A stretch of 64,000 nucleotides of DNA from Candidatus Sulfopaludibacter sp. SbA3 (GCA_945903265.1 CAMDNQ010000019.1:1-64000); one strand, 5' to 3'; positions 26,220 through 35,390 are shown, counted from the stretch's first letter. Notes: generated by a model not told the origin, from the sequence alone. Numbers and translations: made by a program.

Positions 26220-27160
26220 CACTCGATGACGCCGGCGTCCTGCAGGAAGGCTTGCGTATCGGCGCCGAACTTCTGCATGAAGGCCACGTACTCGGCGTGC
26301 GTCATGTAGCCTGGCTGCAGGCTGTTGTCCATGTACAGCTTGCGGTACGCCGGGTCCTCCAGCAGCTTCGGCACCGCCGCCTCCCATGCTGCAATCACCT
26401 CGGCCGGCATGCCCTTGGGGCCCGCGAGCCCCCGGAACTTCCGTACCGCGAGGTCGATCCCCTGCTCGCGCGCGGTCGCCACATCAGGAAACTGCGGCAG
26501 CCGCGCCTGGCCGACGACCGCCAGGAGTCTGATGCGGCCGGCATCGAGCTGACCGCGAATTTCCTGGAGCTCGCCGACGCCCATGTCGAGCGTGTGATTC
26601 AGCACGTTGAGCAGCATGTCGCCGCCGCCTTCGAACGTCGTGATCGCGGCGTTGACCCCCGCCTTCTGTTTGATTTGCTCCATCACCTGCCGCTCGAGCG
26701 ACGCGGGATTGGCCGCGCCCCAGCGGCCCGGTCCCGTCCGGGCGTGGTCGAGCACGTCGCGCAGCGAGCGGAACCGGGAATCAGCCGCGGTGTACAGCAC
26801 TTCCGGATCGAAGAAGAGATTCACGAGAGGTTCGAGGTCGGTGTACCGCGCCTCTGGCCGGCTGAGGAGCGACGTGTAGATGTAGGTCGGCGTGGTGGCG
26901 TAGAGCGTGCGCCCGTCTGGCGCGGCGGCCGCGACAGTCGCGATCGCCTTGGCGCCGCTGCCGCCCTGGATGTTGTCGACGATCACCGTGCCGCTCATCA
27001 CGCGCGACAGGTGCGGAATCATCTCGCGAAGGAAGACGTCGCTCCCGCCGCCCGGGCTCGAATGGGTGACGACGCGCGTGACGGTCCGTGTCTCCCCGCC
27101 ACCGCCGCAGGCGGTCGCGGCGAGCGCGAAGAGGAGAACCGCATGCCGGGAACGAATCAT
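26219..27160 (-). CDS. tctC: Tripartite tricarboxylate transporter substrate-binding lipoprotein (Bug family)
   Basis: A 313-residue extracytoplasmic binding protein. The lipoprotein signal MIRSRHAVLLFALAATAC ends in an ATAC lipobox. Bug-family motifs are present: SSPGGGSDVFLREMIPHLS, GGSGAKAIATVAAAAPDGRTL, RGLAGPKGMPAEVI. Known Bug proteins capture citrate, other carboxylates or aromatic acids for TctAB. It is the first gene of the tctCBA-prpD-SDR operon. The divergent fumarase starts only about 20 bases away, so the two may be induced together by the same acid. Confidence 0.9.
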   Translation of the reverse strand: MIRSRHAVLLFALAATACGGGGETRTVTRVVTHSSPGGGSDVFLREMIPHLSRVMSGTVIVDNIQGGSGAKAIATVAAAAPDGRTLYATTPTYIYTSLLSRPEARYTDLEPLVNLFFDPEVLYTAADSRFRSLRDVLDHARTGPGRWGAANPASLERQVMEQIKQKAGVNAAITTFEGGGDMLLNVLNHTLDMGVGELQEIRGQLDAGRIRLLAVVGQARLPQFPDVATAREQGIDLAVRKFRGLAGPKGMPAEVIAAWEAAVPKLLEDPAYRKLYMDNSLQPGYMTHAEYVAFMQKFGADTQAFLQDAGVIE

Positions 27161-27186
27161 GGGGGCTGTAAGTATAGTAAATGCGC
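27161..27186. promoter_or_regulatory. Compact divergent promoter between tctC and fumarase
   Basis: The core AGTATAGTA (27171-27179) gives TATAGT (27173-27178) on the plus strand, 8 bases before ATG 27187. On the minus strand it gives TATACT, 10 bases before the tctC ATG at 27160. Neither gene has a ribosome-binding sequence. Confidence 0.45.
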
Positions 27187-28707
27187 ATGCGCGGCACGAT
27201 TCGACGCGACGACTTCGTCACCAGCATCGCCGACGCGCTCCAGCACATTTCGTACTTCCATCCTCCCGACTACGTCCGCGCGCTGGCCGCTGCGTACAAA
27301 GTCGAGCAGTCGCCCGCCGCGCGCGATGCCATCGCGCAGCTCCTCACCAACTCCCGCATGTGCGCCGAAGGTCATCGCCCCATCTGCCAGGACACAGGCA
27401 TCGTCGTCGTCTTTCTGGATGTGGGCATGAACGTCCGCTGGGAGAGCGACGCGAGCATCGACGACATGGTGAACGAGGGTGTCCGGCGCGCGTATCGCGA
27501 TCCGGACAACATTCTCCGTGCCTCGATGGTGGCCGATCCGCTCGGTGCGCGGAAGAACACCGGCGACAACACGCCCGCCATCGTGCACACGCGCCTCGTG
27601 CCGGGCGATTCAGTCGACGTGCGGATTGCCGCGAAGGGCGGCGGCTCCGAGAACAAGGCGACATTCACGACGCTGAATCCGTCGGACGATCTCGTCGAAT
27701 GGGTGGCGAAGACCGTGCCGGCGATGGGGGCCGGGTGGTGCCCACCTGGGATCCTGGGGATTGGCGTTGGTGGAACCGCGGAGAAGGCAATGCTGCTCGC
27801 GAAGGAATCGCTCCTCGCGCCGATCGACATCCACGAGCTCAAGGCACGCGGGCCCGCCAACCGGATCGAGGAACTGCGGCTGGCCATTTATGAGCGCGTC
27901 AACGCCCTCGGCATCGGTGCGCAGGGACTCGGCGGGCTCACGACCGTCCTCGACGTGAAGATCCTCGACTATCCGTCACACGCCGCGTCGCTGCCGGTGG
28001 CGATGATCCCCAACTGCGCGGCCACGCGCCACGCACACTTCGTCCTCGACGGCTCCGGTCCGGTTCGCCTGCCAGTGCCTGACCCCGCCGTCTGGCCGAG
28101 GATCAACTGGTCACCGGCGCCGACCGCACAACACGTCGACCTGAACACCGTCAGCAAGGCCGATGCGGCCGCCTGGAAATCAGGCGACATGCTGCTCCTG
28201 TCCGGGCGCCTGCTCACGGGACGCGATGCGGCGCATCAGCGTATCGCCCGCATGCTCGCGAACGGCGAAGCGCTGCCGCCCGGGCTGGATTTCACGAATC
28301 GCTTTATCTATTACGTCGGCCCCGTCGATCCCGTGAAGGGCGAAGTCGTCGGTCCCGCCGGTCCGACGACAGCGACGCGGATGGACAAGTTCACCGACGT
28401 GATGCTTGGAGAGACCGGGCTGCTCGGAATGATCGGCAAGGCCGAGCGCGGTCCAGAGGCGATTGACTCGATCACGCGCCACGGCGGCGTCTACCTGATC
28501 GCAGTGGGCGGAGCCGCCTATCTGGTGTCCAGAGCCATCCGCTCAGCGCGCGTCGTGGCCTTTGCCGATCTCGGGATGGAGGCGATCTACGAATTCGAGG
28601 TCGAGAACATGCCCGTCACCGTTGCGGTCGATTCTGAAGGCCGCTCGATCCATCAGACCGGCCCAGCAGAGTGGCGGAAACGGATTGAACTGACGATTAC
28701 GAAGTAG
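27187..28707 (+). CDS. Fumarate hydratase class I (iron-sulphur fumarase, fused alpha-beta)
   Basis: A 506-residue enzyme with the alpha and beta regions fused, as in FumA/FumB. It interconverts fumarate and malate with a [4Fe-4S] cluster. Three likely cluster cysteines are visible: C67 in ICQDTG, C185 in GWCPPGILG and C277 in PNCAATRH. The beta region carries GPTTATRMDKFTD and the C-terminal EFEVENMPVTVAVD. Two in-frame ATGs exist, 27181 and 27187; promoter spacing favours 27187. It lies next to a tricarboxylate carrier and a DASS carrier. Other hydro-lyase substrates such as mesaconate or tartrate cannot be excluded. Confidence 0.93.
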   Translation: MRGTIRRDDFVTSIADALQHISYFHPPDYVRALAAAYKVEQSPAARDAIAQLLTNSRMCAEGHRPICQDTGIVVVFLDVGMNVRWESDASIDDMVNEGVRRAYRDPDNILRASMVADPLGARKNTGDNTPAIVHTRLVPGDSVDVRIAAKGGGSENKATFTTLNPSDDLVEWVAKTVPAMGAGWCPPGILGIGVGGTAEKAMLLAKESLLAPIDIHELKARGPANRIEELRLAIYERVNALGIGAQGLGGLTTVLDVKILDYPSHAASLPVAMIPNCAATRHAHFVLDGSGPVRLPVPDPAVWPRINWSPAPTAQHVDLNTVSKADAAAWKSGDMLLLSGRLLTGRDAAHQRIARMLANGEALPPGLDFTNRFIYYVGPVDPVKGEVVGPAGPTTATRMDKFTDVMLGETGLLGMIGKAERGPEAIDSITRHGGVYLIAVGGAAYLVSRAIRSARVVAFADLGMEAIYEFEVENMPVTVAVDSEGRSIHQTGPAEWRKRIELTITK

Positions 28708-28773
28708 AACCACGAAGGCGCGAAGAAACGAAGGTTCGATACTCTTCTTCGTCGCCTTCGTGTCTTCGTGGTT
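28708..28773. repeat. CGAAG-type imperfect palindrome between convergent genes
   Basis: AACCACGAAGGCGCGAAG opens the element and CTTCGTGTCTTCGTGGTT closes it, about 66 bases in all. It fills the entire gap between the fumarase stop and the DASS stop codon. Similar CGAAG-rich palindromes are familiar from several phyla with high-GC genomes. A transcription-terminating hairpin for both genes is plausible. Confidence 0.65.
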
Positions 28774-30179
28774 CACCACAGCCCTAGCACTCTCCACCAC
28801 AACCCGCCGATGCCAATCCAGATCACCAGGTGCACGATGCTGATGATCGCGCCGGCCCGCCACCACAGTCCCAGAGACACATTGCCGCTGCTGAAGAGAA
28901 TGGGCGCGGGCGCCGTGCCGTAATGTGTCAGGCAGGCGAAGAGGTTGCTCGTGAACGCCAGGACGAGCGCGGCGAAGAGTGGCGGCACGTCGATGTTGAG
29001 CGCCACGGCCAGGAACGGCGCATACATGGCGCTGACGTGGGCGGTCAGGCTCGCGAAGAAATAGTGCGTGTAGAAGTACACGATGATGATGCCCAGAAAC
29101 CCGGTCACCCATCCCATGCCTTCGAACGCAGGCTGCACCACCCCGGTAAACCATTTGATCAGCCCGAGCTGGCCCAGGAAGGTGGCCATCATGACGAGGA
29201 CAGCGAACCAGACAAACGTGTTCCAGGCCTCCGCATCGCGCGCGACGTCGTCCCACCGCAGCACGCCTGTCAGGATCAGCACCGCGACGGCCATGAGCGC
29301 GGCCGCCGTCGGATCGAGCCCGATGGCCGATCCGGTGATCCAGGCGGCGAGCAGGACGATCGCGACGATCGCCATCACGCGTTCGGCGCCTGACATCGGC
29401 CCGCGCGCCGCAAGAGCGGCACGCGCCATGTCGGGCGCGTCGGTTGGCGTGACGACACCGCGTGCGCAGATCAGGTAGATCACGAACGGCACGACGATCA
29501 GGCTTGCAACGCCGGGCACCGACGCGGCAAGCGCCCAGAGTCCCCACGTGATCGTGATCCCCTGATCGGACGCGAACTGCACGATCAGCGGGTTGGCGAC
29601 CATCGCGGTCAGGAACATCGCGCCGGTGATGACGGTGGCGTTGTACGCCGACAGGGTCAGGAAGGCGCGGACCGACGCGCTCGAGCTCGCGTCCATCGCC
29701 GGCATCGCCTTGGTGAGCGACTGCAGGATGGGAAACACCACGCCGCCGGCGCGCGCCGTGTTGCTGGGAATCATGGGCGCGAGGATCAGGTCGGACGCCA
29801 CGAGGCTGTAGCCGAGGCCCAGCGTGCTGCGGCCGAAGCGCGCGACCAGGTGGTAGGCAATCCGCTCGCCGAGTCCGGTGCGGATGAAACCGGCCGCCAG
29901 GAAGAACGAGGCGACGACAAGCCAGAGCGTGACGTTGCCGAATCCGCTGAGCGCCTCGCCGATGGTGAGCGTGCGGGTGGCGAGGGTGGCCGCCAGACCG
30001 ACAAAGGCCATGGCGCCGATGGGCATCGGCTTCGCGATGATGCCGACGACGGTCGCGACGAAGATCGCGAGGAGCTGCCAGGCGCGCGGGTCGACGGCCT
30101 CGGGGCGAGGGAGCGCCCAGATGCCGACGCCAACGGCGGTGACGAAGGCGAGGCGGCCGAAATGGACCCCGCCGTTCAC
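28773..30179 (-). CDS. DASS family anion/dicarboxylate carrier (SLC13-like)
   Basis: A 468-residue inner-membrane carrier. The two Ser-Asn hairpin-tip motifs of the DASS fold are present: IPSNTARAGG about residue 140 and TSNLFACLTHYGTAPAPI near the C-terminus. The PMPIGAMAFVGLAA and TAMVANPLIVQFA segments match CitT/2-oxoglutarate-malate exchanger relatives. The start is GTG 30179, directly abutting the stop of the MBL gene upstream. It probably takes up or exchanges C4- or C6-carboxylates with Na+ or another acid. Confidence 0.91.
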   Translation of the reverse strand: MNGGVHFGRLAFVTAVGVGIWALPRPEAVDPRAWQLLAIFVATVVGIIAKPMPIGAMAFVGLAATLATRTLTIGEALSGFGNVTLWLVVASFFLAAGFIRTGLGERIAYHLVARFGRSTLGLGYSLVASDLILAPMIPSNTARAGGVVFPILQSLTKAMPAMDASSSASVRAFLTLSAYNATVITGAMFLTAMVANPLIVQFASDQGITITWGLWALAASVPGVASLIVVPFVIYLICARGVVTPTDAPDMARAALAARGPMSGAERVMAIVAIVLLAAWITGSAIGLDPTAAALMAVAVLILTGVLRWDDVARDAEAWNTFVWFAVLVMMATFLGQLGLIKWFTGVVQPAFEGMGWVTGFLGIIIVYFYTHYFFASLTAHVSAMYAPFLAVALNIDVPPLFAALVLAFTSNLFACLTHYGTAPAPILFSSGNVSLGLWWRAGAIISIVHLVIWIGIGGLWWRVLGLW

Positions 30180-31805
30180 TTAGTTGGTTCGCGCCGTATT
30201 CGCGAAGAGCCTCAGGAACTCCTCATGCGTCCCCACGCGGCCGTGGATCGGCGCGTGGCGCTGGACGTCCAGCTTCAGCTTGAGGATGTTCTGGTGCAGC
30301 GTTTTCTGAGCTGCGTTCGGCGACGCCGGCAGCGCCGCGCCCTGCGCGGGCGGTGAATAGAGATCGCCGTTGATCAGAATCTTTTCCTTCGGCAGCCAGG
30401 CCATCAGCATGTCCTCGCTGTGGTGGCCCTGCGTATACGTGCGGTCGCCCAGCTCGTACGCCATGTCCTGCACGTGGAAGACTTCTAGAATGCGCTCGCC
30501 GTCGCTGAGCGCCCACCGGCCGGTGCCGCGCGCTTCGCCCTCCACCGTCTCAATGGGCGCCGGACGCCGGCTGATCCAGTACATCGGGTTGTACTTCGCC
30601 ATCCGATCGGGATACAGCGTCCTCGGCGACGGGTAGAACATGATGTCGAGGTAGTACTGCTTGTTCGTATCGTGCGTCACGATCGTGGTGCCCTGCGAGA
30701 GAAACGTCCGCAGGCCGCCGGCGTGGTCGAAGTGATGGTGTGTATTGATCACGTACTTGATCGGCTTGTTCGGCGCGAGCCGCGCCGCTTCCGCAATCAC
30801 CGCCAGCGACCGCTCCTCGTTGTTCGGCGCCTCGACGACGGCCAGGTAGTCCTTGAACTCCACGAGAAGGCTGTTGTGCGTGCCGCCCCCGAGGACCCAG
30901 ACGCCGGGGGAGAGGCTCTCGCTCACGACCCGCGCGGGCGGGACTACCGCGGTTCGCACCACCTCCGGCACCGGCGTCGTCGTGACCGGCGCGTTCGGCT
31001 TCACGCTCGTGATCTTGTATTCGAAATAGTTGTGCGCGGTGTTCAGCCGCGGATCGGCCTGGTGCGTGTGGACGAGCATCGGAAACTTGATGCCGCCCAC
31101 GTCCTGGTACTGCGTGTAGCGCATCTCGTAGTTCATGTCGCCGTAGACCGGATTGGGAATCCAGGTGTCGACGAGCTCCACGAGATTCCGGTCGTCGATG
31201 GTCCCGACGATCGTGTACTTCCCGAGATACGAGAACGACACCATCGTCACCCAGCGGCCGAACTGCGAGAGTCCGAAGTCTGAGGCGCCGACGATCTGCA
31301 GCTTGATGGCGGTTGCGTCTTTCGCGGCCAGCGCGGCTTTCAGGAAGCCGTGCGGCGTAATGGCGATCTCCAGCTGCCGGAGCTCGCCCCAGGGCGCGCC
31401 GTCGAGATACGGCCTCGTCAGCGGGACGGGCATGTTGTCGCGCACGTCCCAGGCGTACGGGCCGCGCGCGATGGCGGTGATGCGCTGCTCCGCCATCGGG
31501 TTGCGGCCGAATGTCGGATAGGTTCCCTGCCGGCGCGTGTAGTCCTCGCGCGACCACCACGCGTCGTAGTCGATCGCGCGCGTGTAGTCGGCCACCTCGT
31601 AGGTCGGCCACCCGCCGCTGACGGCATACTGCTGCCCGATCAGCGACGAGAAGCCCGCGCCCGTGTATTCGATGGTCTTGAGATTCTCGCCACCCATCGC
31701 TTTCTGAGCGGCGAGGAGAGCGGTGCGAGCGTCAACGTCCTGCGCAGACGCCACTGGCGGTACGCATACCGCCGCTGCTACGAAAAACAATAACGCTCGC
31801 ACCAT
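30180..31805 (-). CDS. Exported MBL-fold hydrolase with a long N-terminal domain
   Basis: A 541-residue protein with signal MVRALLFFVAAAVCVPPVASAQ. Residues about 25-280 are beta-rich and resemble a lipoprotein-localisation-like or outer-membrane sorting fold (GGENLKTIEYTGAG at its start). Residues about 300-530 form the MBL domain with a canonical motif NTHHHFDHAGG (H356, H358, D360, H361), a TIVTHDTN strand and GHHSEDMLMAWLP. ATG 31805 is preferred to the GTG just before it, with GGAGG 5 bases upstream. Between an NHL propeller gene and the DASS carrier, it is probably part of one transcript. The substrate is unknown. Confidence 0.88.
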   Translation of the reverse strand: MVRALLFFVAAAVCVPPVASAQDVDARTALLAAQKAMGGENLKTIEYTGAGFSSLIGQQYAVSGGWPTYEVADYTRAIDYDAWWSREDYTRRQGTYPTFGRNPMAEQRITAIARGPYAWDVRDNMPVPLTRPYLDGAPWGELRQLEIAITPHGFLKAALAAKDATAIKLQIVGASDFGLSQFGRWVTMVSFSYLGKYTIVGTIDDRNLVELVDTWIPNPVYGDMNYEMRYTQYQDVGGIKFPMLVHTHQADPRLNTAHNYFEYKITSVKPNAPVTTTPVPEVVRTAVVPPARVVSESLSPGVWVLGGGTHNSLLVEFKDYLAVVEAPNNEERSLAVIAEAARLAPNKPIKYVINTHHHFDHAGGLRTFLSQGTTIVTHDTNKQYYLDIMFYPSPRTLYPDRMAKYNPMYWISRRPAPIETVEGEARGTGRWALSDGERILEVFHVQDMAYELGDRTYTQGHHSEDMLMAWLPKEKILINGDLYSPPAQGAALPASPNAAQKTLHQNILKLKLDVQRHAPIHGRVGTHEEFLRLFANTARTN

Positions 31806-31815
31806 CACGTCCTCC

Positions 31816-33138
31816 CTACTTCCAGGCCGAGTAGATCGGCTTGCCCACCAGGTACGCCGGGTTCGCGCCCGCGCGCGGGGTGAACTTCTGGAACCGGCCG
31901 GCGTTCACTTCCGCCGTATACAGGTTCCCTTCCTGATCGGTGCTGATGCCGTGCACGCCCCAGAGCGATCCCGGCAGGTCGGCGGCCGTGCCCCACGCAT
32001 ACACGAGCCGTCCCTCGAGGTCGTACTTCAGCATCTTCTGCGTGCCCTGATCGAAGGTGACGATCTGGCGATCCTGTCCAATCTGGATCAGGTGCAGGCT
32101 CGAGGGCCGCTGGTTGATGACGAACTCCGACTGGTACTGGCCGTTGGCGTCGAAGATCTGCACGCGGTGATTCTGGCGATCGTTGACGAACACACGGCCC
32201 GTCTCCACGTCGACGGCGACGCCGTGCACGTTGTTCATGTAGCCGGGCCGCTTCTCGTCGCCCGAGTTGTCACCGGCTTGCCCGAATTCGAGGAGGAACT
32301 TGCCGCTGGCATCGAATTTCGCCACGCGCGTGCCGTTATAGCCGTCGGCCACGTAGAAGCTGCCGTCGGGCGCCCAGGCCATGAAGGTCGGCCGGTTGAA
32401 GTGCGTCGCGTCGGCGCCAGGCACGCCAGACGTGCCGATGGTCTGCACGAGCTGCTTGCCGTCGTTGGTGAACTTGTAGATGACATGCATGTGGTCATCG
32501 ACCAGCCACACATGCTTCTCAGGATCGTACGGGCTGACGTAGATCGAGTGCGGGCGCTTGGTGATCTTGTCCCACTGCGTCCACTCCTCGATGATGTCGC
32601 CCGCCCGGTTCGCGACCGTGACCGTGTGCTCCCATCGCGCATCGACGCCGACCTCGCGGTACGGGGGCTTGGCGCCGCGCCAGATTTCCATCCCCTTCTC
32701 GGGATCCTGGCCGGTACCGCCCGCGCCCGGCAGCGCGGTCTGTGTCGCGCTCCGCCACGGCAGGCCGCCGATAGGGAACTGGAGGCTCGGCCCCACCTGC
32801 GGCAGCTTCGTGGTCGGCGGCTCCTTCAGAGCGGGAAGCTCACCACGCGAGACGAGGTACACGCGGTCGGGGCTTTCGGCGAAGATGCCCTGTCCCGCGC
32901 CCCAGGTCCACTGATCGTGGCCCGGCAGCGAGCTGATGTCTTTCGGCCAGCCTTCGACCACGTCATACGCCCCGAACAGATCCTGCACGCCGATGGCGCC
33001 GGGGACCGCGGCGAATCCCGCCGGCGCCGCCGCCGGCGCCTCGCGCTCGGTGTCCGCGGGCATCAGGCGCCCGCCAAGTGGAACCCCCACGGCAAGTCCA
33101 ATAACAAGTGCCAGTACGACCGCTACGCCTTTACTCAT
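31816..33138 (-). CDS. NHL-repeat beta-propeller protein, PAL-like, membrane-anchored or secreted
   Basis: A 440-residue protein. An N-terminal hydrophobic segment (MSKGVAVVLALVIGLAVGVPLGG) acts as signal or anchor. The rest is a six-bladed propeller of NHL type: blades include RPHSIYVSPYDPEKHVWLVDD, PTFMAWAPDGSFYVADGYN, VHGVAVDVETGRVFVNDRQN and HGISTDQEGNLYTAEV. The pattern resembles the lyase domain of peptidylglycine alpha-amidating enzymes, although amidation is not known in such bacteria. A relative lies at 57696. It is probably a periplasmic binding or lyase-like protein. Confidence 0.85.
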   Translation of the reverse strand: MSKGVAVVLALVIGLAVGVPLGGRLMPADTEREAPAAAPAGFAAVPGAIGVQDLFGAYDVVEGWPKDISSLPGHDQWTWGAGQGIFAESPDRVYLVSRGELPALKEPPTTKLPQVGPSLQFPIGGLPWRSATQTALPGAGGTGQDPEKGMEIWRGAKPPYREVGVDARWEHTVTVANRAGDIIEEWTQWDKITKRPHSIYVSPYDPEKHVWLVDDHMHVIYKFTNDGKQLVQTIGTSGVPGADATHFNRPTFMAWAPDGSFYVADGYNGTRVAKFDASGKFLLEFGQAGDNSGDEKRPGYMNNVHGVAVDVETGRVFVNDRQNHRVQIFDANGQYQSEFVINQRPSSLHLIQIGQDRQIVTFDQGTQKMLKYDLEGRLVYAWGTAADLPGSLWGVHGISTDQEGNLYTAEVNAGRFQKFTPRAGANPAYLVGKPIYSAWK

Positions 33139-33192
33139 GAATCCTCTGCTTTGTGATGTGTGACTTCGAACTTCTGACTGCTGACTGCTGAC

Positions 33193-33957
33193 TTATCTGG
33201 GCTCCGGCGACACTTTCACGCCGGCAACCTTGCCTGTATCAATCGAGCGCTTCACGAAACCTGACTTGCGCACGTCGGCGAGAAACCGGTTCACGGCCAT
33301 TCGTCTCGCGGTATTCCCTTTCGGGACGACGATCGCCTGGCCGGTCACCATGTAGTCATCGGCGAGCACGCGGAGGCCAGGTACGTCACGTATCAGCTCT
33401 TCCATCCGTGTGCGGTTGGCGGCAAACGCATCGAACTTGCGATCGAGCAGCATCTTGCCGAGCGCCGCGTTCGGCGGTACCGACGGCAGCGATACGACCT
33501 TCGCGGCCTTGAGGTGCTCGCGAACGTACACCTCCGGACTCTGTCCGGCGATGCCGCCGACGGTGACGCCCGGTCGATCGACGTCGGCCGATTTCTGGAA
33601 CGGCGCGTCTGTGCGCACCGCATAGGCCGCGCCTGAATCGAGATAGGGATCGGTGAAGTCCACGAGCGTCGCGCGCTCGGCTTCGACGGCGAGAAACCCG
33701 ATATCCGCCTTGCCGCTCGTGACGCTCGCGAGCACGGCGCCGGCGTTCTCCAGCGGCATGATTTCGTACTTCACCCCGAGGCGCCGCGCCAGCTCACGCA
33801 CCAGATCCGGGGCAGGCCCGCTGACCTCCTTCGTCGAGGGGTCGACTCGTCCCTGCACCGGATTGGTGGCGATGAAGGACGCGCGCAGCGTCCCCGTGGG
33901 CGCGAGGTCGGCCGCTGGAAGTTGAAGAAGAAGAACAAGAGCGAGTAGCAATTTCAA
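33193..33957 (-). CDS. Periplasmic amino-acid-type substrate-binding protein (SBP_bac_3)
   Basis: A 254-residue exported binding protein with a short signal (KLLLALVLLLQLPAADL). Family 3 motifs are visible: APDLVRELARRLGVKYEIMP, KADIGFLAVEAERATLVDFTDPYL and GGIAGQSPEVYVREHL. TTG 33957 is the start and overlaps the stop of the SGNH gene as TTGA. No ABC permease or ATPase is nearby, so it may serve a distant transporter, a signalling partner, or be an orphan. Ligands of this family are usually amino acids or opines. Confidence 0.87.
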   Translation of the reverse strand: MKLLLALVLLLQLPAADLAPTGTLRASFIATNPVQGRVDPSTKEVSGPAPDLVRELARRLGVKYEIMPLENAGAVLASVTSGKADIGFLAVEAERATLVDFTDPYLDSGAAYAVRTDAPFQKSADVDRPGVTVGGIAGQSPEVYVREHLKAAKVVSLPSVPPNAALGKMLLDRKFDAFAANRTRMEELIRDVPGLRVLADDYMVTGQAIVVPKGNTARRMAVNRFLADVRKSGFVKRSIDTGKVAGVKVSPEPR

Positions 33958-35390
33958 TTCGTACTCCCTGCGTCATCTACGCGGACGATCCGCTCGGCAC
34001 CGGTTTTCAGTGCGGCCAGGCTCTGGGCACGGTTCTCCACGCTCCCGTTGGACGCAAACTCGGCGTCGGTCAACGGCGCGTAGATTTCGAGGCTGCCCTG
34101 GAGCAGTTTCCCGTCCGCGAGCACGGCGACTTCGTCGGCGTTGAGGGCCGAGCGGAAGATGAACAGATCCTTATAGTCGGCCTGCCGCGGCCCGGCCGGC
34201 GCAGCGCCGCCGCCAGGGCCACTACCCGGGCCGCCGATCACGAAGCGGTTCGGCTCGAGCCGCTCCGCAACTTTCCCGGTCAGCTTGCCGTCGACGTACA
34301 GATACGTCTCGCCCAGACCCGTAAAGTGGCTGAGCACGATGTGATGCCACCGCGCGTCGGCGGCTACTCCGGAATCGACGACCGTTCCGCCGGCCGACTG
34401 ATAGGCCCACCGGCCGTTCTGCACCGCCAGCGTGGCGGTAAACGTCCGATCCGCAACGAGCGTCGTCGCTTCGAATGGCTTGCCTTCGTTCGGGCGGGTC
34501 TCTGTTTTCGCCACGAGCGTCGAGCCGGCAATCGCCGCGACCGTGCCATTGCCCTGCGCGCGCACCATGACGCTGACCGCGAACGGATGCACGACGCTGT
34601 CAGGCGTGTAGGTCAGCGGCGCGCGGCCGCCGGCCACCCGCGCGAACGAACGGCTGTTCACTGGCTTGACCGGAGTCGCCTTCCCTGCCTCGAGCGCCTC
34701 GAAGAGCGTCGGGACGAACGCGTAGAACATTTCCTTATGCCCTGACGCCTGCGGATGCTTGTCGTCCCAGCCCAGGCTCCAGCGTCCGTGGCCGTCGTCG
34801 GTCGCGCCAAGGAAATTCACGATCGGCACGTCCCACTGCTGCTGGATCACGTTCATGCGCCGCAGGAACGAGTAATCTTCCGGCGTATACACCGAGCGGG
34901 TGTAGACGCCAGAAATGATCGGCACGATGTTGTTCTGCCTGGCGCGATCGATCAGGGCTTGTACGCCTTCGCCGTACGCCTTGAAGACCGCTTCCTTCTC
35001 GGCTGTGGTCTTCGCCTCGTACAGTCCTTCATTGCCGAACGACAGGCCGATGACCACGTAGCTGGGATTTACCGCAGTCAGATAGCGGACCTTGGGGTCG
35101 GGAGCGCCCGCCGGCGTAAAGCGCGGCACGATGGACCGCACGTTGTCGCCGCCGCGAGACTGGTTCAGCACTTCCCATCCGCGTGCCGCCATCAGCGTCC
35201 TGAGCATGCCCGTGTAGCCGTCGCGCGCGAACTCGTCGCCGCGCCCGTTGGCCACCGATGAGCCGAACACCGCAATACGGCGCGGGTGAAGCTTCGCAGT
35301 CTGCCCGTATCCCACGGTCTGGGCGACAAACAGCGCAAGCAGGATGGACAGCAGCATCCGCCAGGGCGTAAACCACCGGAAAGTTGTCAT
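33954..35390 (-). CDS. SGNH hydrolase fused to a LamG-like domain, secreted
   Basis: A 478-residue exported protein (signal to about VAQTVGYGQ). The SGNH esterase domain spans about 35-230: nucleophile block AVFGSSVANG, the GGDN block (LNQSRGGDN), GLSFGNEG, and the DxxH block DDKHPQASGH. Residues about 255-450 form a concanavalin A-like/LamG sandwich (RWHHIVLSHFTGLGETYLYVDG, DLFIFRSALNADEV). Together they suggest deacylation of a polysaccharide, glycolipid or other ester, with binding by the LamG part. AAGGAG lies 5 bases before ATG 35390. It is followed by a coupled binding-protein gene. Confidence 0.9.
   Translation of the reverse strand: MTTFRWFTPWRMLLSILLALFVAQTVGYGQTAKLHPRRIAVFGSSVANGRGDEFARDGYTGMLRTLMAARGWEVLNQSRGGDNVRSIVPRFTPAGAPDPKVRYLTAVNPSYVVIGLSFGNEGLYEAKTTAEKEAVFKAYGEGVQALIDRARQNNIVPIISGVYTRSVYTPEDYSFLRRMNVIQQQWDVPIVNFLGATDDGHGRWSLGWDDKHPQASGHKEMFYAFVPTLFEALEAGKATPVKPVNSRSFARVAGGRAPLTYTPDSVVHPFAVSVMVRAQGNGTVAAIAGSTLVAKTETRPNEGKPFEATTLVADRTFTATLAVQNGRWAYQSAGGTVVDSGVAADARWHHIVLSHFTGLGETYLYVDGKLTGKVAERLEPNRFVIGGPGSGPGGGAAPAGPRQADYKDLFIFRSALNADEVAVLADGKLLQGSLEIYAPLTDAEFASNGSVENRAQSLAALKTGAERIVRVDDAGSTN

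Noticed and set aside
31816-33138. Peptide-amidating enzyme
   Set aside because: Only the propeller resemblance is visible; no hydroxylating monooxygenase domain or partner is present, so the specific function is not supported.
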